Position numbers and translations under genes: made by a program
Part shown: one piece after another, positions 6,406 to 14,680 of the stretch
Position numbering within the stretch: position 1 is the stretch's first letter
How the letters are laid out: the number at the start of each line of letters is the position of its first letter
From: a virus
DNA length: 31,439 nt
IMG/VR virus record: IMGVR_UViG_3300021375_000106
Span: 1-31,439 of that record
Direction: 5' to 3' (one strand)
The notes under the pieces: model-generated
What the model was told of the DNA's origin: nothing
Seen by the model: only the letters and a program-made list of their open reading frames with translations
Databases searched by the model: none

Positions 6406-7205
6406 AAAAAGTACAGATGCAAAAAAGGGAACACGATCGCAAGATTGGCGGTAGATGTGAATACATAGAGCCAAACATAAAAGATTCATGCTTTCTGTAC
6501 GATGGCGATGAACTAGTAGGCGTATATATTAGTGACGTTAAAAAGATGTACCCTAAATTAGCTAAAGTGATGGCAGTTGCTAACGCTGAGTTTCTTTCTG
6601 ATAACGTACCCAAGACTTTGCTTGAGCGTGCTGACGTAATGGCTAAGGTTAAGGCGGGAATGAGTAGAGCCGAAGCCAAGAAAGCAGGAACAGTACAATA
6701 CAGCACAATCATTGGTAGTATTCCGCCAAAACCCTTAATGAAGCGCGCATATCCCAATAGAAGCAGCGTTCACGCAGTTAAGTCCGCACAGACGTTCATT
6801 AAAGCCATGCTAATCGCTGCAAAGGAAATGTCGGTGGTAATGGGTCAGTTACTGCCAGAACACCTTAAATCGCAATTAGAGGCTGTTTCAGGGGTAGATG
6901 ATAAATGGATGTTTGGTGATTTGTTCACAAGCAGTATTAGTAACTTTAACATTGCCGCACCATTCCACAGAGATACAGCTAACATAAAGCACACATTGAA
7001 CGCGATATACACCCACAGACATAACTCTGATGGCGGTAGTTTATATGTGCCTGATTATGATGCTTGCTTTGAGATGCCTACAGACAGCTTGTTATTGTAT
7101 CCCGCATGGCGTAACGTACACGCGGTAACACCTATTATTCCTACGCACGATGGCGGTTACAGAAACAGTTTAGTGTTTTACGCTTTATCAGGTTTCCTTA
7201 AATGA
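6402..7205 (+). CDS. TET/JBP-type 2-oxoglutarate Fe(II) dioxygenase
   Basis: The product is 267 residues. The C-terminal half holds the double-stranded beta-helix ligands: FHRD (H189, D191) and VHAV (H240) for iron, and YRNSLVFY (R254) for 2-oxoglutarate. The segment NIAAPFHRDTANIKHTLNAI and the final DGGYRNSLVFYALSGF are typical of phage TET/JBP enzymes, which oxidise the methyl group of 5-methylcytosine or thymine in DNA. The start is taken as TTG 6402 in a TTGA overlap, with GAGGA at 6390-6394 upstream; ATG 6417 is an alternative losing five residues. It is coupled to the TAGT gene. Substrate base is unknown: no cytosine C5-methyltransferase was found in the window. Confidence 0.85.
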   Translation: MKKVQMQKREHDRKIGGRCEYIEPNIKDSCFLYDGDELVGVYISDVKKMYPKLAKVMAVANAEFLSDNVPKTLLERADVMAKVKAGMSRAEAKKAGTVQYSTIIGSIPPKPLMKRAYPNRSSVHAVKSAQTFIKAMLIAAKEMSVVMGQLLPEHLKSQLEAVSGVDDKWMFGDLFTSSISNFNIAAPFHRDTANIKHTLNAIYTHRHNSDGGSLYVPDYDACFEMPTDSLLLYPAWRNVHAVTPIIPTHDGGYRNSLVFYALSGFLK

Positions 7206-7579
7206 AGAAAGGCAAACAGGGCGAGGGGGGCGGCAGACCACCAGTAGTATTCAATGATAAGCAGATGATTGAACTACAGGCACTTTCTGCTGTCCTTAAC
7301 AAAAGCCAAGTAGCTGATTACTTCGGTATAACAGAGAAGACTCTTAGAGAAATAGAGAGAAGACAGCCAGAAGTAAATACCGCATATAAAAAGGGCAAAG
7401 TTAAACAGATAGCAAGTATGGGTAGTAACCTTGTGCAGTTAGCTAAAGCGGGTAATGTATCAGCTAATATCTTTTACCTGAAAACGCAAGGCGGATGGAA
7501 AGAAGAGCAATCAGAGCCATTAGAAATACCTCCATTGAATATTGTATTAAGCAATGCAACTGACAATACCTCAGACTGA
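7202..7579 (+). CDS. terS: Terminase small subunit
   Basis: The product is 125 residues, overlapping the dioxygenase gene by 4 bp. The glycine-rich start (GEGGGRPPVVF) and the helix-turn-helix LNKSQVADYFGITEKTLREI, followed by GKVKQIASMGSNLVQLAKAG and LKTQGGWKE, are characteristic of small terminases that recognise the packaging site. It sits directly upstream of and overlaps the large subunit gene by 26 bp. The direct junction with the modification cassette means that modification and packaging genes can share a transcript. Confidence 0.85.
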   Translation: MKKGKQGEGGGRPPVVFNDKQMIELQALSAVLNKSQVADYFGITEKTLREIERRQPEVNTAYKKGKVKQIASMGSNLVQLAKAGNVSANIFYLKTQGGWKEEQSEPLEIPPLNIVLSNATDNTSD

Positions 7580-8765
7580 GATATTTACATCACCTGCTCG
7601 GTTCAGAACTGTTGTCGCAGGGCGCAGGTTCGGGAAGACTTTCCTTTCTACGATTGAGATACTTCGCGCGGCTGTAGGCGGTAAAGGTAGGAATGTATGG
7701 TATATCGCGCCCACTTATGGCTCTGCTAAGGAAATCGCTTGGAATATGCTTATACACACTATACCCGAAGAGTATATAGCGAAGACTAATGAATCTTCCT
7801 TGACGATCAAGCTGATCAACGCATCAAGTATAGCTTTGAAAGGCGCAGAGAAGCCTAACAACCTGCGAGGCAGGGCATTAGACTTTGTAGTGCTAGATGA
7901 GTTTGCAGATATGAAGCCAGAAACTTGGACTGAGGTGATTCGACCATCACTCAGTGATCGCAGAGGTCATGCGCTTTTTATTGGCACACCGAAAGGTAGA
8001 AACCATTTTTACGATCTTTGGGCTGACGGCTTAACTGGTAGAGATCACTGGGAGAGCTACCAATACACAACTATTGATGGCGGTCATGTGCCACCAGAAG
8101 AAATTGAACAGGCTAAAAACGATTTAGACGAGCGCACTTTTAACCAAGAATATTGCGCTGAATTTGTTACTTACTCTGGTTTGATATATTATGCGTTTAG
8201 TAGAGAACTATCAGTAGAGCCTATTGAGGACAATGGTGGTACACTACACATTGGCATGGATTTCAACTTAGACCCAATGAGTGCTGTTATATGCTTACGG
8301 CATGGACAAGACTTACTGGCTATAGACGAGATCGTAATGTATGGATCAAACACAGATGAGATGGTTGCTGAGATAAAGGATAGGTATCCTAACAGGCACT
8401 GCATCATCTACCCTGATCCCGCATCAAGACAGCGCAAAACAAGCGCAGGTGGTCGGACAGATTTGTCGATCTTACAAAACGCAGGATTTAGCGTTAAGGC
8501 GAAGAAAGCTCACCCGTTGGTCAGGGATAGAATCAACGCGGTTAATAGTCGTTTACTGTCAGGTGATGGTGAGCGACATTTGTTTGTTAGCCCTAAGTGC
8601 AAGCAAACCATTAAGAGTTTAGAAAGACAGACTTATAAAGAGGGTACGAGTATTCCTAACAAGGATGGCACTGACCACATGAATGATGCGTTAGGCTATC
8701 TGGTAGAGTATTTGTTCCCAATTAGAACCGAATATAACACTCCGCAACCTACTAGGTGGACTTGA
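7554..8765 (+). CDS. terL: Terminase large subunit
   Basis: The product is 403 residues. ATPase motifs: Walker A AGRRFGKT (22-29), Walker B FVVLDEFAD (111-119, D115/E116) and the coupling motif FIGTPKGR (142-149). Nuclease motifs: GMDFN (D236), YPDPAS (D288) and HMNDALGY (D378). All expected catalytic residues are present. It cuts concatemeric DNA and drives it into the prohead. The subunit is on the short side for the family but has both domains. Its start overlaps the small subunit by 26 bp and lacks a clear ribosome binding site, suggesting coupled translation. Confidence 0.95.
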   Translation: MQLTIPQTEIFTSPARFRTVVAGRRFGKTFLSTIEILRAAVGGKGRNVWYIAPTYGSAKEIAWNMLIHTIPEEYIAKTNESSLTIKLINASSIALKGAEKPNNLRGRALDFVVLDEFADMKPETWTEVIRPSLSDRRGHALFIGTPKGRNHFYDLWADGLTGRDHWESYQYTTIDGGHVPPEEIEQAKNDLDERTFNQEYCAEFVTYSGLIYYAFSRELSVEPIEDNGGTLHIGMDFNLDPMSAVICLRHGQDLLAIDEIVMYGSNTDEMVAEIKDRYPNRHCIIYPDPASRQRKTSAGGRTDLSILQNAGFSVKAKKAHPLVRDRINAVNSRLLSGDGERHLFVSPKCKQTIKSLERQTYKEGTSIPNKDGTDHMNDALGYLVEYLFPIRTEYNTPQPTRWT

Positions 8766-10153
8766 TGGAAACAAGAGAGATCGATAACACACACCCAATA
8801 TATGATGACTACAAGCACAGATGGTCGTTCTATCTAAGAAGCTACATGGGTGGAGAAGATTATAAAGATGGCGGCTACCTGACAAGCTACATCTCAGAAG
8901 ACAAAGACGAATATGCTAGACGTTTAGACTTAACCCCGATGGATAACCACTGTAAGAACATTGTCCACATCTACTCTAGTTTCCTTTGGCGCGTACCGCC
9001 TACAAGAGCATTCAACAGCCTAGCCAACAATGCCGCACTAGAACCATTCATGAAAGATGCTGATCTTGATGGTCGCTCTTTTAATGCGTTTATGAGGCAA
9101 GCGCAGATATGGTCTAGCGTATATGGACACGTTTGGTTAATGATTGATAAGCCTCAGTCTAATGCGGCTACAAGGGCAGAAGAGTTAGATCAAGAGATTC
9201 GCCCTTACATGACAATGATCACACCTGAGAACGTATTTGACTGGAATTACGAGAGAACGCCTAGCGGTCGTTTTAAGCTCGTTTATCTAAAGGTAAGGGA
9301 ATCAGTAGACCGCATCAACGAAACTGAGACAGAGGTCTATTACAGAGTCTGGCGTGAAGATACAATCGAAACTTGGCGCGCTACTAACAATGGCGAGCAA
9401 AAGGTTGAAGAGATTGATAATGCGCTAGGCAAGATACCTGCTATTTTTGTTCCTGCCCAGAGATCACAGATTCGTGGTATTGGTACAAGCGATATTGCTG
9501 ATGTGTCGTATATGCAACGCGCTATCTATCAAGAGTTATCAGAAGTAGAGCAGTTGATTCGTATCAGTAACCACCCAACACTAGTTAAGACGTTTGAGAC
9601 TGATGCTAGTGCAGGTGCAGGCGCAGTGATTAACTTACCTGATGATATGGATGGCAACCTAAAGCCATACCAGATGCAACCATCAGGGGCTAACCTAGAT
9701 GCTGTTAGAGCCTCTATTTCTGACAAGGTAGAATCTATCAACCGCATGGCTCACATGGGCGCAGTGCGAGGCACAGAGGCAATGACACAGTCAGGCGTGG
9801 CTATGCAGACAGAGTTTCAAATGCTTAACGCTAAACTGGCTGAGAAAGCAGACATCTTAGAACTAGCAGAGGAGCAGATATTTGACCTGTTCTGTCAGTG
9901 GCAACAAGTAACCAATGACGTAGAAGTATTTTACCCTGATGCGTTTGACCTTAGAGACTACGACAAAGAGTTAGTGTTCTTACAGCAGATGCGAGCCACA
10001 GGCGTACAGTCTGAGACATTAAACAAAGAGATTGATAAGAAGATTGCTGATCTAGTGCTTGATGACGATATGCTTGCTAAGTCACATAATGAGATTGATG
10101 CAGGTACACAAAGTTTAGGTAACTTTGACGAGACTGTTGTAGATGGCGGCTGA
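8765..10153 (+). CDS. Portal protein
   Basis: The product is 462 residues. ATG 8765 overlaps the terminase stop (TGATG), with AGGTGG at 8754-8759. The N-terminal domain (WSFYLRSYMGGEDYKDGGYL) and the segment IFVPAQRSQIRGIGTSDIAD, followed by a long helical crown region, match the portal family seen in many small siphoviruses (DUF4055-like). It forms the dodecameric ring through which DNA enters and leaves. Its position after terL and before a MuF-like gene is standard. Confidence 0.88.
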   Translation: METREIDNTHPIYDDYKHRWSFYLRSYMGGEDYKDGGYLTSYISEDKDEYARRLDLTPMDNHCKNIVHIYSSFLWRVPPTRAFNSLANNAALEPFMKDADLDGRSFNAFMRQAQIWSSVYGHVWLMIDKPQSNAATRAEELDQEIRPYMTMITPENVFDWNYERTPSGRFKLVYLKVRESVDRINETETEVYYRVWREDTIETWRATNNGEQKVEEIDNALGKIPAIFVPAQRSQIRGIGTSDIADVSYMQRAIYQELSEVEQLIRISNHPTLVKTFETDASAGAGAVINLPDDMDGNLKPYQMQPSGANLDAVRASISDKVESINRMAHMGAVRGTEAMTQSGVAMQTEFQMLNAKLAEKADILELAEEQIFDLFCQWQQVTNDVEVFYPDAFDLRDYDKELVFLQQMRATGVQSETLNKEIDKKIADLVLDDDMLAKSHNEIDAGTQSLGNFDETVVDGG

Positions 10154-10889
10154 TACTGACCATGCTGAGTACCTAGCGAGTCTGACAAATAAGCATCAAG
10201 AAAGACTTGCGAGTGCATTAGTAACTTTAGAGCGCAGAATAGCAGATTATGTTGCAAGTGCGCCTTTGCAGGATGGACAACTGTTTGATCTTGAGTGGGC
10301 TGTTAATGCTAGACCAGAGATTAGGCGGTTAATCAGAGAAGAATACCTTGTTGAGATAGATACTATCATCAGGGACTACCGCGGAGTGCATCAACAGGCG
10401 TTAGGCATGATTGGCACTTATGGCGATGTGATAGACATAGACAGCAACATAGTAAGCCAGTTGCAGGGGCTATCGTTTCAGGGTTTTGCTGACATAGGTA
10501 ACGAATACTTAGACGTAATAGCAAAGCAGGTTTATGAAAGCACCTTAACAGGAGCAACTTTTGCCGCTAGTGTTGCCGCAGTACAGCAAGCAGTTGGCGG
10601 TGGCATGGCTAGATACGCTAAACAGCAAGTGCATGATTCGCTAATGCAGTTTGATGCCAATGTGAATGTAGCTGTAGGCAAGGCATCAGGCGCGACAAGG
10701 TGGAAGTATTTTGGTCGATTAGTTGAAGAATCAAGATCACACTGTAGAGAACATAAAGGCAAGGTTTATACAGAAGAAGAAATATATAAGATTTGGTCTG
10801 GCAGTTGGGCGGGCAAAATCGAGGGCAATCCATTTGTAGTTCGAGGTGGCTATAATTGTGGTCATCACTGGCGACCAGTTTTTGACTAA
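10143..10889 (+). CDS. MuF-like minor head protein
   Basis: The product is 248 residues, overlapping the portal gene by 11 bp. The N-terminal two thirds are helical. The C terminus carries the MuF-type signature: SRSHCREHKGKVYTEEEI, then NPFVVRGGYNCGHHWRPVFD, with conserved C/H residues that probably bind metal. MuF proteins associate with the portal inside the head and in some phages are ejected with DNA. No toxin domain is attached, the protein ending at the core motif. Confidence 0.82.
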   Translation: MAADTDHAEYLASLTNKHQERLASALVTLERRIADYVASAPLQDGQLFDLEWAVNARPEIRRLIREEYLVEIDTIIRDYRGVHQQALGMIGTYGDVIDIDSNIVSQLQGLSFQGFADIGNEYLDVIAKQVYESTLTGATFAASVAAVQQAVGGGMARYAKQQVHDSLMQFDANVNVAVGKASGATRWKYFGRLVEESRSHCREHKGKVYTEEEIYKIWSGSWAGKIEGNPFVVRGGYNCGHHWRPVFD

Positions 10890-10901
10890 GAGGATTAAGC
10901 T

Positions 10902-10976
10902 ATGCCAAAAGGCGCAGGAACATACGGAAGCAAGGTCGGAAGACCTAAGAAAAAGAAACGCAAGACAAAGAAATAA
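10902..10976 (+). CDS. 24-residue basic microprotein
   Basis: The peptide is MPKGAGTYGSKVGRPKKKKR followed by KTKK. It has a good ribosome binding site (AGAGGA at about 10889-10894) and its own place between the minor head and scaffold genes. From memory, very similar tiny GTYGSKxGRP peptides occur in the head modules of other marine phages, which supports it being real. The AT-hook-like GRPKKKK end suggests DNA or nucleoprotein binding inside the head. Function unproven. Confidence 0.65.
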   Translation: MPKGAGTYGSKVGRPKKKKRKTKK

Positions 10977-11025
10977 CTTGTGTTAAACTAACGATTCACC
11001 AACTACTCCTAGTGAGGCACGCAAC

Positions 11026-11691
11026 ATGAGCGATACAATCATGGAAACCATAGAAGAAGCTGAGACTGAAACAGCGGCAGTAGAAACTCAGGCAAAGACA
11101 TTTTCACAAGAAGAACTAGACCGCATCGTAGCTGATCGGATTGCTAGAGAACAGCGCAAGTTTGATAAGAAGCTAGGTGGCATTAACTTAGATGAAGCCA
11201 AAGAGTTACTTACTCAAAAGGAACAAGCTGAGATTGAGCAACAGAAACAGCGCGGAGAGTTTGATTCTATCTTGAAGAATACTGTCGAAAAGAAAGATGC
11301 AGTTATCAACAGTTACAAGACTAGATTGCAAGAGACGTTAATTGATGGACAGTTAACCAGTGCGGCTAGTCGGAATAACGCAGTTGATACAGCACAAGTA
11401 ACACAACTCTTAAAAGGCAAGACCAGACTTAATGAAGATGGTGTTGTTGAGATTGTAGATAATAACGGAACACCTAGATATAATGATAAAGGTGATCTGT
11501 TATCTGTCGATGAGATGGTTACAGAATTTTTGACTGTTAACCCACACTTTGTGCGCGCCTCAGGTGGCGGTGCAGGAAGCATGGGTAATACAGGTGGCTC
11601 TACTCCGAAGCCTCAATCGGTGGATTGGATGGTCGAGAATTGGAATAGCGGGGGCAAAGAAGCCTATGCCGCTATGAAGAGGAAAGGCTAA
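11026..11691 (+). CDS. Capsid scaffolding protein
   Basis: The product is 221 residues, acidic at the N terminus, with a long charged coiled-coil region (about residues 25-110, ELDRIVADRIAREQRKFDKK onward) and a glycine-rich, flexible C-terminal part ending in a basic helix (AYAAMKRKG). This is the usual composition and position of phage scaffolds, directly upstream of the major capsid gene. It should guide prohead assembly and then be removed. No protease domain is present. Confidence 0.8.
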   Translation: MSDTIMETIEEAETETAAVETQAKTFSQEELDRIVADRIAREQRKFDKKLGGINLDEAKELLTQKEQAEIEQQKQRGEFDSILKNTVEKKDAVINSYKTRLQETLIDGQLTSAASRNNAVDTAQVTQLLKGKTRLNEDGVVEIVDNNGTPRYNDKGDLLSVDEMVTEFLTVNPHFVRASGGGAGSMGNTGGSTPKPQSVDWMVENWNSGGKEAYAAMKRKG

Positions 11692-11726
11692 ATTATTTTT
11701 CTTTCTATTTATTGAGGTTTTAAACA

Positions 11727-12563
11727 ATGGCTAACGAAACAACTACAAGTACACTAAACGACCTGTTTACTAACATTATTGCTCAGGCTCGTTTCACTGC
11801 TGAAGAACAATCCCTAATGCTAGGTCTTGTGACTCAGTACAACATTGGCAACCAAGCGGGCACAACTATTCAAGTGCCTAAGTATCCTGCGGTAACTGCG
11901 GGCGATCTTACTGAAGGAACTGACATGGGTGCAACTGAAGTATCTACTTCATCTGTATCTGTAGCAGTTGGCGAAGTAGGCGCACAGGTTGTTCTTACTG
12001 ATCTAGCGGCTATGGGCGCAGGCAACCCTGCTGATGAGCTTGGCACTGTTCTTGGTAACGCTATCGCTACTAAGATCGACAAAGACTTGATTGCTTTGTT
12101 TGATGGTTTCAGCACTTCTTTTGGTGCTACAACTGAAGAGCTTACAGTTGCACATTTATTTAAAGCTGCGGCAACTTTGCGTAACAACAAAGCTACAGGC
12201 ACTTTGGCTTGTGTATTAAACCCATTAGCGGCTTACAACTTGAAAGCTAACCTAACTAACACATTTGCTAACCCAAATGGTGGTGACTTGCAGAATGAAG
12301 CTATGCGTACAGGTTATGTAGGTTCGGTTGCAGGGATTGATGTTTATGAGTCGGCTAATGTTGCTGTTGATGGTTCTGGCGATTCTAAAGGTGCTGTTTT
12401 CTCACCTGAAGCACTTGCAATTGCTATCAAGCGTGACTTCAACCTAGAAGTTCAGCGTGACGCATCACTACGCGCTAACGAGCTGAACGCTACTGCTGTT
12501 TATGGCGTAGCTGAGTTAGACGATAGCTATGGTGTTGAGCTATACGTAGACGCAGGTCTTTAA
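11727..12563 (+). CDS. Major capsid protein
   Basis: The product is 278 residues, with GAGG about ten bases upstream. It looks like an HK97-fold coat protein of the short class: the N-terminal helix region TTSTLNDLFTNIIAQARF, the GTTIQVPKYPAVTAGDLTEG beta segment, a spine helix region near LGTVLGNAIATKIDKDLIAL and the C-terminal AVYGVAELDDSYGVELYVD. It follows the scaffold gene and is the only gene between that and a strong terminator. Codons here are notably those of a highly expressed gene (many GCT, GGT, AAC). Confidence 0.88.
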   Translation: MANETTTSTLNDLFTNIIAQARFTAEEQSLMLGLVTQYNIGNQAGTTIQVPKYPAVTAGDLTEGTDMGATEVSTSSVSVAVGEVGAQVVLTDLAAMGAGNPADELGTVLGNAIATKIDKDLIALFDGFSTSFGATTEELTVAHLFKAAATLRNNKATGTLACVLNPLAAYNLKANLTNTFANPNGGDLQNEAMRTGYVGSVAGIDVYESANVAVDGSGDSKGAVFSPEALAIAIKRDFNLEVQRDASLRANELNATAVYGVAELDDSYGVELYVDAGL

Positions 12564-12571
12564 GACTGAAT

Positions 12572-12602
12572 GCCCCTGCTTAGGTGGGGGCTATTCTTTT
12601 TC
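12572..12602 (+). terminator. Intrinsic terminator after the capsid gene
   Basis: GCCCCTGC, loop TTAG, GTGGGGGC form an 8-bp stem (with two G-T pairs), followed by the T-rich run TATTCTTTTTCT. It lies nine bases after the capsid stop, so it can reduce transcription into the connector and tail genes or fix the capsid mRNA end. Confidence 0.8.
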
Positions 12603-12612
12603 TGAGGTTAAT

Positions 12613-12888
12613 ATGGCGATTACATATAGAGGCGAAAGGTTCAGTGGCTATAATAAGCCCAAAAGAACATCTGGTCATTCGACTAAGTCTCACGCCGTAT
12701 TAGCTAAAGAAGGAGATAAGATTAAGCTGATTAGATTCGGACAGCAGGGGGCAGATAACAAGCCACCTAGAAAGAATGAATCTGCGGCAGACAAAGCAAA
12801 GCGCAAAGCATTTAAAGCGCGACACGCAAAGAACATAGCCAAAGGCAAGATGTCTGCGGCATTTTGGTCGGACAAGGTGAAGTGGTAA
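12613..12888 (+). CDS. Conserved basic phage protein of the head-tail region
   Basis: The product is 91 residues, very basic and polar, starting MAITYRGERFSGYNKPKRTS, with a KAKRKAFKARHAKNIAKGKM stretch before AAFWSDKVKW. Similar short basic proteins are common directly downstream of major capsid genes in marine phages; no biochemical role is known to me. Its basic helix may bind DNA or the capsid interior. It overlaps the next gene by one base (TAATG). Confidence 0.75.
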   Translation: MAITYRGERFSGYNKPKRTSGHSTKSHAVLAKEGDKIKLIRFGQQGADNKPPRKNESAADKAKRKAFKARHAKNIAKGKMSAAFWSDKVKW

Positions 12889-13301
12889 TGGCATTCTCTA
12901 CAGATTCAGATTTACAAAACCTAGTGCCTGACATACTAGAGCTAGGCATTGACTCGTTCAGCGATGAACACCCGAAAGCACAGAACGATATTATCCGCGA
13001 ACTACGAATAGGTTGGTGGGATAAAAAAGGGTTATCAGGCGAGCTAAACAGCGCGTACCTGACAGACTCACAGTTTACACGATGTGCATCTTACTTAGTG
13101 TTGTGGAAGTACGCATTGCCTCAGTTAACTAACTGGGTTGATGGCGATAGATTCCAGAGCATGATTACTTTCTACAAGTCGCGTTATGGCGAAGAGCTAG
13201 ATAGTATCCTAAGAGATGGCATTGAATACGATGCTGATAACGATAGTGTCGTTACAGAACAAGAGAAGAAGTCTATCCATAGCGGTAGATTAAGCAGATA
13301 A
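12888..13301 (+). CDS. Putative head-tail adaptor protein
   Basis: The product is 137 residues. ATG 12888 is preferred (AAGGTGA about eight bases upstream, one-base overlap) over the upstream in-frame ATG at 12864. The helical, acidic sequence with a DLQNLVPDILELGIDSFSDE start and a TRCASYLVLWKYALPQLTNW core is consistent with head completion or adaptor proteins that dock on the portal. The position between the capsid and tail-completion genes fits. Assignment rests mainly on position. Confidence 0.6.
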   Translation: MAFSTDSDLQNLVPDILELGIDSFSDEHPKAQNDIIRELRIGWWDKKGLSGELNSAYLTDSQFTRCASYLVLWKYALPQLTNWVDGDRFQSMITFYKSRYGEELDSILRDGIEYDADNDSVVTEQEKKSIHSGRLSR

Positions 13302-13813
13302 TGCCTATACAGATTATACCTGCGATAGCAAGAATCGGTGCATCAGTAGGTGCTAAGGTTCTTGGTGGCGGTAAGGGTAAAGGCAGAAATGTTACTTTAG
13401 ATGTTTCTAGCAATGCCAAGCAGGTAGAGAAAAGGCTAAAGAGAGCAGGTAAAGACATTGATAAGAGCATCAAACGTGCACTATCAATAACAGCCCAAGA
13501 GGGTATAAACATCATTGAGGCTAGAACAGAAGATGGTGTTGGTTATAAAGGCGGTGCTTTTAAAGGCTACTCTGAGAAGTACGCTAAGTTTAGAAGAGAT
13601 AAAGGTAGAGGCAAAAACGTAGACTTACAATTCTCTGGCAGAATGCTTGGTTCTATGACAAGCAAGGCAGATAAGAGAAAGGCTAAGATATTCTTTACCA
13701 GAGCAGAAGAAGCTAAGAAAGCGGCTATGAATGATAAGACTAGACCATTCTTTGGCTTTAACAGGCAAGAAGAAAAACAGCTTGCAAATGTATTCTTTAG
13801 GAACATCAAATGA
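13301..13813 (+). CDS. Tail completion / virion morphogenesis protein
   Basis: The product is 170 residues, basic. It starts with a glycine-rich hydrophobic stretch, then an HK97 gp10 / Mu gpG-like core: KQVEKRLKRAGKDIDKSIKR, YKGGAFKGYSEKYAKFRRDK, and the end motif RPFFGFNRQEEKQLANVFF, which is typical of these head-tail joining proteins. It overlaps its neighbours by 1 and 4 bp. It probably completes the connector on which the tail docks. Confidence 0.75.
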   Translation: MPIQIIPAIARIGASVGAKVLGGGKGKGRNVTLDVSSNAKQVEKRLKRAGKDIDKSIKRALSITAQEGINIIEARTEDGVGYKGGAFKGYSEKYAKFRRDKGRGKNVDLQFSGRMLGSMTSKADKRKAKIFFTRAEEAKKAAMNDKTRPFFGFNRQEEKQLANVFFRNIK

Positions 13814-14244
13814 GCATTAGAGAAGATATAGCGGTTAACTTGGTAGAAACACTACAGGACATTAGACAGCCTTTAAAAGTGAAGTATGTAACCAGAGAGC
13901 CGTTTGATTTTGAGAAGCTATCAAATGCTCAATTCCCTGCTATACTTGTGCAGAGTTCAGACGAAGACCGAGAGAATGACACGATCGGTGGCTCTATGTC
14001 GCACCGGATGGCAACGATTAACTATCAGCTTGTATGTTATGTGAAAGGCAAAGAGATTGATTCTGCCAGAAATGATATCATAGAGGCTGTTGAAGAAAGT
14101 CTTGATGTAGACAGAACAAGAGGCGATGTAGCCCTAGATACACAGATTGTTAGCATTGAGACTGACGAAGGTTCTATAGCACCGATTGGCGGTGTAATTT
14201 TAACTCTGCGTGTACTGTATAAGTATCAGCGCGGTACACTTTAA
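13810..14244 (+). CDS. Tail terminator protein (putative)
   Basis: The product is 144 residues in an ATGA overlap. The pattern of an N-terminal helix (IREDIAVNLVETLQDI), a beta-rich middle (FPAILVQSSDEDRENDTIGG) and a C-terminal VILTLRVLYKYQRGTL strand resembles the lambda gpU / gp17-type tail terminators. It is located immediately before the tail tube gene, as usual. These form the hexameric ring that caps the tail tube. Confidence 0.68.
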   Translation: MSIREDIAVNLVETLQDIRQPLKVKYVTREPFDFEKLSNAQFPAILVQSSDEDRENDTIGGSMSHRMATINYQLVCYVKGKEIDSARNDIIEAVEESLDVDRTRGDVALDTQIVSIETDEGSIAPIGGVILTLRVLYKYQRGTL

Positions 14245-14261
14245 CTTTATGAGGTAACACA

Positions 14262-14663
14262 ATGGCAACAGCAACAGGTAGTAGTGGCGTAGTAAAAATA
14301 GCAGTCAATGGCGGCACTGAAGCCGTAGTTGGCGAGGTTCGTTCATTCAGTATTGAAACATCAGCAGACACTATTGAAGATAGCGTTATGGGTGATGATG
14401 AGAGAACATACAAATCAGGCTTAGAAAGCTCGACAGTGAGCATTGAGTGCTACTGGGATGGCGCAGATGCACAGCAGTTGGTTTTAGATGCAAGAGCAGA
14501 TATTGACTTTGAAATCTATCCTACTGGAACTGGCTCTGGTCAGAAATATTACGCAGGTGGCGGCATTGTAACTAGCAAATCAATCAACACATCTTTTGAT
14601 GGCATGGTTGAAGCTAGCTTTTCAATCCAAGTATCTGGAGCAGTAACCGAAGCATCAGCGTAA
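14262..14663 (+). CDS. Major tail (tube) protein
   Basis: The product is 133 residues, with GAGGTAA upstream. It is a compact beta-rich protein with SIETSADTIEDSVMGDDERT and a late FDGMVEASFSIQVSGAVTEA segment characteristic of short siphovirus tube proteins. It should polymerise into the tail tube. The order (terminator, tube, chaperones, tape measure) is canonical. Confidence 0.8.
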   Translation: MATATGSSGVVKIAVNGGTEAVVGEVRSFSIETSADTIEDSVMGDDERTYKSGLESSTVSIECYWDGADAQQLVLDARADIDFEIYPTGTGSGQKYYAGGGIVTSKSINTSFDGMVEASFSIQVSGAVTEASA

Positions 14664-14680
14664 TTAGGGGAGTATAAATC

